Below are positions 31,160-39,807 of a stretch of 64,000 nucleotides of DNA, in pieces. The stretch spans positions 1,518,975-1,582,974 of the forward strand of contig CM055279.1 in NCBI GenBank assembly GCA_029237695.1, read 5' to 3'. Origin of the DNA: Conchocele bisecta (Eukaryota > Mollusca > Bivalvia > Lucinida > Thyasiridae). Position 1 is the stretch's first letter. Each line of letters begins with the position of its first letter. The notes beneath the pieces were generated by a model. The model was not told the origin of the DNA. It saw only the letters and a list, made by a program, of their open reading frames with translations, and made no database searches. Both the position numbers and the translations under genes were made by a program.

Positions 31160-31228
<69 letters not shown>

Positions 31229-34200
31229 AATCATCATCAATATCATCATCATCATCGATGTATTGATTGACTGATTTATCTATTGATTTATTGATTTAAA
31301 TATTGATTTATTGATGAGTGCGACTATAATGTCATATTATGTTGTGTACCAGTTGTTGGTTGTTGCTACTTTTGTTTTTCCATTGGTGGTAGGGGGGGTG
31401 GGGGCATTGTGAACCGGTGATTACCTGAAGATCTGCCCGAGCCAGCCTGACCTCCCATGCATGCGGTATCAGTGCCTCTTGTCTGAAACAAATCAAAACG
31501 CACATGTCAGAATACTTGCTGCTGCCAGTCTGCCAGGTCACCTGCTGTTATCAGCTCTCATAACATTAATTACAAGGAGGCTAAGTCCACAAGGGACTTA
31601 GCCTCAATCCCCCACCGACCCCTTAAATCCATAATGAATTCAGTGCACATTTCACTGACCCCTTCTATTCAAACGGCAGAAGAAATGTTAGTACCGAATT
31701 GTAGGTTGAAATGACATTTGCATGTATCTAAGCGGTCCACGCATCATGAGTATTGTCAGCGCATCCACTGGGCACACGCTGTACGAATTCTACGTGAAAT
31801 ACGCTGGACAGAATAAGTGTCATCAATAAGTTCTACATTCCAAAGCTCATACAGGCGTTGTAACAATAAACAAGAGGGTCATGATGGCCCTAATTCGCTC
31901 ACCTGAATCCATGAAACCAGAGGAGAATGTGACATTGAGTCCGTATGTGTTTTAAAAAAATTGTGCTATTTTTAGATGGCGGTCATCTTGGATGAAGCGA
32001 TGACTCTCATTTTACCAAATCTGAAAATGGGTCACCCAAGGATCTTAACTTACTATGAAGTTTGGCCAGCATCGGCCATGTGGTTCCTGAGAAAAAGACG
32101 TTCAAAATCTCGAATAAATGTACCTTTTGGAGGACATCATGGATGACATAATCATCCGATTCCGACAAATATTGCACGAGAGGAATCGCCTCACCGATAC
32201 CTTCAATTTGATATATGACATGAGCATATTTGGTCAAAAATAAAATTTGACCTCACGGGCCACGCCCATTTCTGACCCCGAGGTCACCATTTGAACACCT
32301 TTGAAAGACAGGTTGAAGTAACGGACCGAGGTCTATAAATAGATTAAATATACATAAAAGCATCAATGAATGAAGAAAAAAAAGGATTTGTTTTTTACTC
32401 TCTCCTTATACTCCAATAATGGAGTATAAGGAGTGAGTAAAAAAAATATATATATTTTTCTTCATTCATTTTGCGCATATTTAATGTATTTATAAACCTC
32501 GGTCCGTTACTTCAACCTGTGCTTTGAAAGAGCATTCTACGTCGATCATTCCTACCAAGTTTCGTCGAAATCCGGCTGGCGGTTCATGAGAAGAAGATTT
32601 TTTAAGAATTTGTGCTATGTTTAGACGGCGGAAATTTTAACAAATCTGAAAAGGCTTCACCCATGGACCATAACTGTGAAGTTTGGCTACCATGGGCCAA
32701 GCGGTTCGTGTGAAGAAGACTTGAAATCTCTAATAAAAGAACGACATTTTGACCTTTCGGCGGCCATCTTGGATGATATGACCATCCAATTTCGACAAAA
32801 AAATGTACCAGAGTGATCGCCTCTTTGATACCTTCGATTTAATATAGACATGACCATATTCGGTCAAAAATAAATGTTACCCCAATTTGACCCCACGGGC
32901 CACGCCCATTTTTGACCCCGGGTTCACCATTTTAACATACAATGTATTTGAAAGAGCATTGTATTTCGATCATTCCTACCAAGTTTCGTCGAAATCCGGC
33001 CGGCGGTTCATGAGAAGAAGATTTTTTAAGAATGTGTGCTATTTTTAGACGGCGGCCATTTTAACAAATCTGAAAAGGCTTCACCCATGGACCATAACTT
33101 TTAAGTTTGGCCACCATGGGCCAAGCTGTTCGTGTGAAGAATAATTTTGAAATCTCTAATAAAAGAACAATCTTTTGACCTTTCGGCGGCCATCTTGGAT
33201 GACATTTCCATCCGATTTCGACAAAAACTCTTCGATTTGATATATGACATAACCATGTTCGGTCAGAAATAAAATTTGACCCCAATTTGACTCCACGGGC
33301 CACGCCCATTTTTGACCCTGGGGTCACCATTTTAACAACGTTGAAAGAGCATTGAACATCGATCATTTTTACCAAGTTTCGTCGAAATCCGGTTAGTGGT
33401 TCATGAGAAGAAGATTTTTGAAGAATTTATGCTATTTTTAGACGGCGGCCATCTTGGATTAGCGATGACGTCAATTTTAACAAATCTGAAAAGGCTCCAC
33501 CCAAGGACCATAACTTTTAAGTTTGGCTACCATGGGCCAAGCGGTTCATGTGAAGAAGAATGTTTAAATATCTAATAAAAGAACGACTTTTTGACCTGTC
33601 GGCGGCCATCTTGGATGACATAACCATCCGATTTCGGCAAAAAAATGCACCAGAGTGATCGCCTCGTTGATATCTTCGATTTGATATATGACATGACCAT
33701 ATTCGGTCAAAAATAAAATTTGACCCCACGGGACACGCCCATTTTTGACCTGAGGTCACCATTTTAGCAACTTTGTAAGAGCATTGTACATCGATCATTC
33801 CTACCAAGTTTTGTCGAAATCCGGTTGGCGGTTCTTGAGAAGAGTATTTTTGAAGAATGTGTGCTATTTTTAGACGGCAGCCATCTTGGATTACGTAATG
33901 ACGTCATTTTAACAATTTTGTAATCCCCCTACCTAAGGACCATGACCATGAAGTTTGGTGACTATAGGCCCAATTGTTACCGATCGAGGAGAAGACGTTT
34001 GAAAATGTTCACGGACGGACGACGACGGACGACGGACACATTGCGGTAACAATAGCTCACATGTGCTTTGCTCAGGTAAGCTAAAAAATGAATGAAAGAA
34101 CGAAATGAATTGATAATGAAAAATAAGTATAAAGATGGAATGAAAGAAAGGAAACGGATAAAGAAACGATAACAAGAAATCTTTCAAGTAAGGAAAAAAC

Positions 34201-37200
34201 ATTAAAATGCAAACGAATTTAAATTAAACAAAATCAAATCGCCAATGCAATGAGTGAGGGCGAGGATGGGCTTTGCAACAAGATAGAAAGAATGGCATTG
34301 GTACTTAAAACGTAAAAAAAAAAGCAAATAAAGACAGAAAGAAATGAAGAAAGAAAGAACCACACACACGAAATAAAGATTAAAACATCAAACCCACTAT
34401 CGACACAATGCGCGAAGGTGACGATAATCTTTGCGACTATAAAGTGAAAAACTGAAACAAAGAAAGAACTAAAAGAAATATAGAAAGAACAAGAGACCCA
34501 GAACGACAAACCCACCATCAAAGAAATGAACGAAGGTGAGAATATCCTGTCTTGTGGGGCAAGAAACAATGAATAACGCAAAGAAGAAGAAGAAGAAGAA
34601 GAAGGCGGATGAGGGGGCAAGAAAGAAGAAAACAGAAACAAAGGACCAACCCGCAGTCGAAGCAGAGGGTGGACGTGTGAATCCAATGGTCGTTGAGCAG
34701 CAGGCAGTGCGGTACTCTTTGCAACAATAAACAAGGATTAAGAAGAAGAATAAGATGATGGAGAAGAAGAAGAAGAAGAAAACAGAACAAAACGACCAAC
34801 CCACCGTCGAAGCAGTGGGCGCAGGTAAGGATCAATCTGTCATTGAGCGGGCAGTGAGGGTAATATTTGCGAGAAAATTGCAAACTGAAGATTAAAACGA
34901 AGAAGAAGAGAAGAAGAAGAAGAAGAAGAAAAATAAGAAAACAGAAACAACACCACCAACCCGCCGTCGAAGCAGTGGGATCGAGGACATGAGGATCCAA
35001 CGGTCGTTGAGCAGCGGTCGGTGAGGTATTTTTGTACAACTAGAAACAAGCATTAAGAAGAAGACGACGAGGATGTAGTAGAAAAAAGAAGAAGACGAAG
35101 CCGGGAAAGAACAAAAATAAACAAAAGCACCAACCCGCCGTCGAAACAATGGGCGGAGGTGAGGATCCAGCGGTCATTGAGCAGCGAGCCGCCACAGTAG
35201 ACGTGTCGGTGGTCGACGGGGATGACGCCGAACAGGCGCCGGGTGACGATCTTCCCCTGAAGGAAGACGAGCCAGGGCGTGTCCCCGTCCGAGATGGTCG
35301 ACCCGCCGATCACACGCTTCTGGCGGGATACCGCCGCCTCGCCTGTGAGAGAAGGTTAGACCCTTTCAACTGACCCCTTCAGTGAAGGGGTCAGTGTTGA
35401 AGAAGAGAGCTAACGACGAGGGAGTTAGCTTCCTCATTCCACTGGGACCTTCAAGTACATTTTAAATGCATCTAGTGTTGTGGAATGTGGATAAGGTATC
35501 CGCCTCGCAGCTGGGAAGTTAAATTAGTAGGGTCATTTCCGATTCCAGGGTCATTTCCGATTCCGTGACTAAAATGTTTCTACCTTTTTTTGTTATTGTT
35601 GATTTGTCAACTTAAACCATTTTAGGAAAATAATAGGTTCTACATTTTATTTTTTAATTAAATTTTAATCAAAATTAAAAATGGCCGCCAACGACATTTT
35701 TAAATATATATAATGCATTATCTCTGCAATGAGATAATCAAGAAACACAAATTAGGTGTCGTTTCCCAATAAGTATATCATGCCAAAACTGCAGGTATGG
35801 GTAATTTTAAGTTTGGACCTTAAGTCCAAGATGGCAACCGTCTACCATCTTAAAATGCATAATACTCCATATTGATAGTGGGGGCTAAGCTAAAAGTTAA
35901 ACCAATGTGTATATATTCACAAATGTTAGCATGAAACACCTGCTGGACGGTGTGTGTGTTGGTTTGGAAGTCAAAGATGGCAGCCGCCCACCTTTTTTGA
36001 ACAATATAAAACACAATATTTATGTGGGTAAATTAAGCTAAAGGAGTTAGTTATCATTCTTCCACAGTGCCCATCAATTGTCGGCTTCAATCGTAATATA
36101 TTTGTTCACGTGCTTTAGTTATATCTTGCATAAAATTGGCTTTCGCGTCCAGTGATACAATGATAAAAATTGTAATACACCAGTGTGATAAATAACATTC
36201 TGTACATGACACCGCACAGAAAGTAAGTTAGGTGATCAATACAACTTAAATGCATGATGTACTTGTGCAACAAATATAATCTAGCATGAGTGGTTATTTA
36301 ATACCATATTTATTAAGCTCGTTGACTTAGTTCATAAGAAACCTCAGCATAGCCTCGTTTGTAAGTAAATCAGTAAGCTGATTTAATAAATAGCATACTA
36401 AATAACCACGCATGTAAGAAGCTCTGTTAGTTGAATGAATTCACACTAAACGCAGCACAGCCTTGTTTCTTATGAAATCAGTAAACTCGTTAATTAATTC
36501 ATCACTCATGGCTAAACCTGTATTTATTAAACCATTTGTCTGAATGATTTCATAACTCGACATAGCTTTGTTTCTTATGTAATCAGTAAACTCGTTTAAT
36601 AAAGTTCATATGAAATTGTCACTCGCATAAGAACCCCTATTTTCTGTACAGCGGCAGTAGTGCAACGTTGTATTTTCCGGTCTAGATACTACTCGATATA
36701 GAGGATCTTACATTAGTCGTGATTTAAAATGATATTTATTAAACTAATTTACTTTATAGTGGCGTTTCTTACGAAATCAGCCAACGAGTTAATAACTAGC
36801 ATATTAATCAACACACAATGACAGCTTATGTTTACTGTGCAAAGCATCATATACGATATAGGCGTTTTGGTCACCTAACATATTTTCTGTAGCGGTTTCG
36901 TTTACATATTATATATACATGTACAGTCGAATCTGTGTTAACTGCCACCTCCGAATAGCAATTACAAATATATCTGTATATAGCAACCAATCACAATTAC
37001 TCAATTACCACATAAATAACCGTGCGAATAAATAGAGAATAGTAGGTTAATGCCGTGAATGGGAAAAATATCTGGCAAGTCTTAGGAAACGGGATGGGCG
37101 AGGCTTTGCCGAGCACATCCCGTTTCCGTGCCGCGCCAGATATGTTTTCCCATTCACGGCACTAACCTACTATTCTATTTATCCCGTCAACACCTACAAA

Positions 37201-37632
37201 TGGCTTTAAAATGCAAAACAAATAACCCTAGCCACCGCACATATTCATAAGAAGTGATTATGTCGTATTGACAGGATATCAAAAATGTTTCACGGCACCG
37301 TGTTTCACGGCACATACGCACTGTGTTGACGGGATAAAAAAAAACACCTGTAAACAAAGGCCAGATTTGTCTCATCCCATGACTGACCTTTATTCACAGG
37401 TTTGACTGTATAACACAATGTATATACATGTATAACACTATTGCATTATGAATTTGAATACACTATGTTATAACACTGTGAAAGCCAAGTGTATGCAATA
37501 AAGCACGTGTACATGTATTTGTATAGATGTTTTATACTTGTTAATAAAAATGTTACCTGATACCACATCCTCTGCAATAAATATTGTTGTTATCCATAAA
37601 AGGCTAACTCGCCAGTTTGGCCGGAATTTCAT
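26495..37632 (-). CDS. Secreted S1-family serine protease, chymotrypsin/elastase-like, 7 exons
   Basis: Secreted peptidase. Exons in transcript order: 37632-37557, 35342-35135, 31482-31425, 31033-30916, 29187-29023, 27788-27643, 26653-26495. They sum to 930 nt (309 aa plus stop), all GT-AG with matching phase. Residues 1-26 form a signal peptide, followed by a short propeptide ending QKR|VIGG at residue 35/36. The triad is His90 (TSAHC), Asp159 (NDIALV) and Ser260 (GDSGGPLVC). Cys pairs equivalent to 42-58, 136-201 and 168-182 are present. Two positions before that Ser's CPGDSGG are Gly-Ile rather than Asp-Ser, so the pocket base (position 189) is Gly, which argues against trypsin specificity and for elastase- or chymotrypsin-like cleavage. 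The Cys normally at position 220 is missing. Tail-to-tail with GH9. A digestive or defensive role is inference. Confidence 0.94.
27643..27788 (-). CDS. Serine protease exon 6 with duplicated donor
   Basis: Encodes GGAVSRTAMSIELPIEEPET, then MTGRLCAGFRPDSVEGGICP. The nearer donor (CCG|GTAAGT) ends the exon at 27643. A perfect 30-nt copy of the donor region offers a second end at 27613, which would add VSYVEGGICP in frame. Confidence 0.92.
28690..28930 (+). mobile_element. Degenerate SINE (family F) with C-run, protease intron 5
   Basis: GACCTGGCACCAGGTCAGG-type block (here GGTCCTGGCACCAGATCAGG), ATTCTAATTTCAGGGCTGAA and a final ATACGGGAATCGACCCCGT. A run of about 20 C interrupts it. Confidence 0.75.
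29023..29187 (-). CDS. Serine protease exon 5: catalytic Asp
   Basis: Encodes MWFNDIALVRLEASVPSG, NIERILLPEAGD and GQVCVMTGWGCTHA. The extra Cys after GWG is not part of the usual S1 disulfide set. Acceptor TGTTCTAG, donor GCAG|GTAGAT, phase 1. Confidence 0.94.
29699..29985 (+). mobile_element. tRNA-derived SINE with conserved central domain
   Basis: The tRNA-like head carries A box GGCGTAATGGTTAG and B box GGGTTCGAGCCTGA. The body GTGTCCTTGAGCAAGACACT, then ACCCAGCTGTAAATGGGTAC, resembles the central domain of V-type SINEs known from fish and molluscs. It ends in an A-rich tail. Confidence 0.85.
30916..31033 (-). CDS. Serine protease exon 4
   Basis: Encodes VAMADRFMDLLGWALHQNDW, RMWEIDVDRI and IVHPQYDHS, the conserved loop before the catalytic Asp. 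Acceptor ATCACCTAG, donor CTCTA|GTAAGT, phase 1. Confidence 0.93.
31154..31255. repeat. (CAT)n microsatellite
   Basis: About 30 ATC/CAT triplets in protease intron 3. Confidence 0.95.
31425..31482 (-). CDS. Serine protease exon 3
   Basis: A 58-nt exon encoding QEALIPHAWEVRLARADLQ, the strand after the catalytic His. Acceptor TTGTTTCAG, donor TTCAG|GTAATC, phase 0. Confidence 0.92.
31868..34085 (-). repeat. ~400-bp repeat, about five units, in protease intron 2
   Basis: The phrase ACCAAGTTTCGTCGAAATCC recurs near 32560, 32978, 33380 and 33808, together with GGCGGCCATCTTGGATGACA and ACGGGCCACGCCCATTTTTG. The ends are GAGGGTCATGATGGCCCTAA and CTTTGCTCAGGTAAGCT, a dispersed-element style. A fold-back of another family is inserted in the first unit (32311-32520). 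No coding potential seen. Confidence 0.85.
32311..32520. mobile_element. Fold-back element (arms ACAGGTTGAAGTAACGGACC)
   Basis: The arms ACAGGTTGAAGTAACGGACC and GGTCCGTTACTTCAACCTGT flank a palindrome centred on CTCCAATAATGGAG. A second copy lies at about 59425-59660. Non-autonomous. Confidence 0.88.
34220..35134 (-). repeat. Array of about six decayed copies of the protease exon 2 end plus donor
   Basis: On the plus strand the anchor CCGCCGTCGA (real exon at 35135) recurs at about 34961, 34801 (CCACCGTCGA) and 34651 (CCGCAGTCGA). More decayed forms lie at about 34512, 34393 and 34240. Each carries remnants of LLNDRWILTSAHCFDGG and the GTTGGT donor. Spacers are GAAGAA-rich on the plus strand (pyrimidine-rich in the transcript). 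Spacing falls from about 174 to 119 nt with distance. Confidence 0.88.
35135..35342 (-). CDS. Serine protease exon 2: activation site and catalytic His
   Basis: Encodes EAAVSRQKRVIGGSTISDGD, TPWLVFLQGK and CGGSLLNDRWILTSAHCFDG. Acceptor CTCTCACAG, donor GGCGG|GTTGGT (phase 2). Decayed copies of the exon end and donor follow in the intron. Confidence 0.95.
35390..36240. other. Unassigned part of protease intron 1
   Basis: AT-rich with AAGATGGCAGCC-like words and a 17-bp direct repeat GGGTCATTTCCGATTCC at about 35530. No coding signal seen. Confidence 0.6.
36255..36820. repeat. Repeats of the TTTATTAAACTCGTTGA family, protease intron 1
   Basis: Several diverged copies of CATAAGAAACCTCAGCATAG and AATAAATAGCATACTAAATA in both orientations. 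Fragments recur at 42345-42450 and 45585-45725. Confidence 0.72.
36924..37408. mobile_element. TIR element with TA target site and nested fold-back
   Basis: CAGTCGAATCTGTG and CACAGGTTTGACTG are flanked by TA on both sides. A fold-back at about 37041-37346 (AGAATAGTAGGTTA arms, closing TGTTGACGGGATAAA) has landed inside it. That nested family also occurs at 42818-43080 and 57665-57960. Confidence 0.85.
37557..37632 (-). CDS. Serine protease exon 1: signal peptide
   Basis: Encodes MKFRPNWRVSLLWITTIFIA, then EDVVSG, with donor TCAG|GTAACA in phase 1. That phase joins exactly with the exon 2 acceptor. It is assigned by phase, hydrophobicity and position, with no homology to confirm it. The TTATTATACAG just upstream could be the acceptor of a 5' UTR exon. 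Confidence 0.75.
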
Positions 37633-37878
37633 TATTCGCGCAATAAAGTTCACGTCTTCACGGGTTCCTGTATAATAAATAATGCACTAAATCTGTAACA
37701 CAAATCGGTAGGGAAAAGTCCGAATTCTGAGTAAGCGTTAAATTTGTATATCATTGAACTTTGTCTTTCCAGTATCCGTAAATTATCGCATGTTATCTCA
37801 CAGTGTTAATCAATGAAATATACTATTTGACAAAAATCCATATGTAGATCTGTTTGTCACGCGATATAGTATCCGGTG

Positions 37879-38105
37879 AACCCTTCAAATGCTGAATTAA
37901 AATGTGTCGTCAGATGTTTCTTTTTACCGTTTTTTTTCATTGATAACATGTTTTTGACAACACTTTAGAATAATTTCCAACGGAAATGATGAAAACGGAA
38001 ATGATTCTAAAGTGCTGCCAAAACCATGCGTTTATGGAGAACGTAAACAAAATATAAAACAAAAGCAGACGACAATAAACAATTGCCCGCATTATAATTG
38101 TTAAA
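37879..38105. mobile_element. FB-A fold-back element upstream of the protease
   Basis: GTGTCGTCAGATGTTTCTTT and AAAAGCAGACGACAATA arms around CACTTTAGAATAATTTCC. Confidence 0.88.
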
Positions 38106-39430
38106 TTCATCCTGACTCAGATACATGTATTAATCATCCCAAGAAATACATTCAAGAATCTGGCGTCCGTACGTCCGTGTTACTATAGCACTACTGACCT
38201 AGGTATTGCTGATATGATGCACTTTGTTTATGTATACACGTGACTCTGATTGCGTTAGCTTATGTGGTTTTGCGACCAGTGTATATCCAGACCAGACTGT
38301 GCATAATAAGTCGTGGTCACGAGATAAATAAAATGATCCACGCACTTGAATTATGTAGGTGTGTTATTGTTTAGTAGATAACTAATAAGAATAATAATAA
38401 TGATAATAACAAGGGCGTTGCCAGCTTTTCAGAAGGGGGTGGGGTCGAAAATCACATTATAAAGCGCAATATAACACAGAAAAATCAATAAACTTTTCGA
38501 TGATCGAAATTTAATTTATACCTATACGTACGAATCTCACAAATTGAGATATGAGCAACTTTGTAATAACATTGGCATACATGTATGAAGCGCCATAACA
38601 AAACACTTTTTCGAAATCAATATCGGCGAAAAATGGCGCTGCGATAAGGGAGGTAATTCCAGATCCGTCCCCAAATGTAAGTCAGTTAAGTTGTGTCAGT
38701 CACCGATATTGACATGATCATGATCATACCAAGTACTACTATCGTGTGTTATCATACATGTTCTTATATCATGATAAACACACACACGCTATCTAACCAA
38801 AGGCGTGGATGTTGAATACACGTGACACTCTATGCTAAAATAGTATCATATTAGCAAGGTGGCCAGTGTAGCCCTAAGATTAGTCTGTGCATCCTCACCG
38901 CCTGATCAGTGTCAGGCCCGTACGCAGGAATTAATTTAGGGGGTGCGTTATCGACGGCGCGAAGGGCTAAACATTGTGTTTGCACATCCACGGACAGACC
39001 TCGCCAGATTACCTCACCCCTTAGTAAGGCCTCATCCCTTAGTAAGTTGAATGGATTTTGACATGTTCATTTTCCAACCAATCCAATCACCACAAAGTGA
39101 TTGTCAGACTCGTCCATTTAAATTTTATGAACATGGGGTGTTTTTGTTCTCAAAGTTATGAAAATTATTTGCAAAAAGTGCAGATCCTGATGAGACGGCT
39201 CGTCACGAGCCGGCTCATCTGGATCTACACTGTGGCAGCATATGAACATATTTGCTGCAGAAATGGGGGCTATGGGAATTGTGATCAGTGTCGCTCCTGA
39301 TAAAAAAACCACACGATCTTTAGAAGCATGACATTGTGCATCATTGAATCATTGATGGAATGGCGAACGGTCCTCATCAAACTGTCAAAATATATAATCT
39401 AGTTCTGTAAAAAAAATGTGACATAGTGTC

Positions 39431-39436
39431 AAAAAA
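39431..39436 (-). terminator. RNA polymerase III terminator of tRNA-Pro
   Basis: Six T in the transcribed sense, two nt after the tRNA 3' end. Confidence 0.9.
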
Positions 39437-39437
39437 T

Positions 39438-39509
39438 GGGCTCGTCCGGGATTTGAACCCGGGACCTCTCGCACCCAAAGCGAGAATCATACCCCTAGAC
39501 CAACGAGCC
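39438..39509 (-). tRNA. tRNA-Pro (anticodon TGG)
   Basis: The reverse complement starts GGCTCGTTGGTCTAGGGGTA and ends GGGTTCAAATCCCGGACGAGCC plus the discriminator C. The 7-bp acceptor stem GGCTCGT/ACGAGCC, the anticodon stem CTCGC/GCGAG with loop TTTGGGT, and the T arm all pair. It is 72 nt with no intron. The internal A and B boxes are intact, and TTTTTT follows immediately as the RNA polymerase III stop. Confidence 0.97.
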
Positions 39510-39744
39510 ACAGATGCTATAATTTGTTCTGTAATTGTATTTATGATAAATACAGGTGCGCGTAATCTCTAATATTTATAGTGTTATTGGAAATTGTTAA
39601 ATTTTACAATATTGTTAAAAATACTTACCCATAAATATTACTTTTAGGTATACATCATAAATATTTCGATACTTTATATTTGCTTTCTTTGTTTAGTAAT
39701 TGAGGAAAAACACATTTTCTCTTACAGGCTAGCTGTCGTTTAAT

Positions 39745-39756
39745 GATCACGTGATC
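39745..39756 (+). promoter_or_regulatory. Palindromic E-box upstream of the ING start
   Basis: GATCACGTGATC is a perfect 12-bp palindrome with a CACGTG core, 15 nt before the ATG. The start context AAAATGGCGAC also resembles a YY1 site overlapping the initiation codon. Function is inferred from motif and position. Confidence 0.5.
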
Positions 39757-39770
39757 AATTAACTGTCAAA

Positions 39771-39807
39771 ATGGCGACCGCAATGTATTTAGAACATTAT
39801 TTGGACA
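39771..39807 (+). CDS. ING4/5-like: ING exon 1
   Basis: Encodes [12 protein letters not shown], identical in style to the ING4/5 N-terminus. Donor GACA|GTAAGT, phase 1. Confidence 0.93.

Noticed and set aside
34234..35313. Ser/Phe/Leu-rich minus-strand frames of up to 173 codons
   Set aside because: Read-through of intron 2 and of the decayed exon copies, with GAA repeats read as Phe/Leu/Ser runs; only 35135-35342 is coding.
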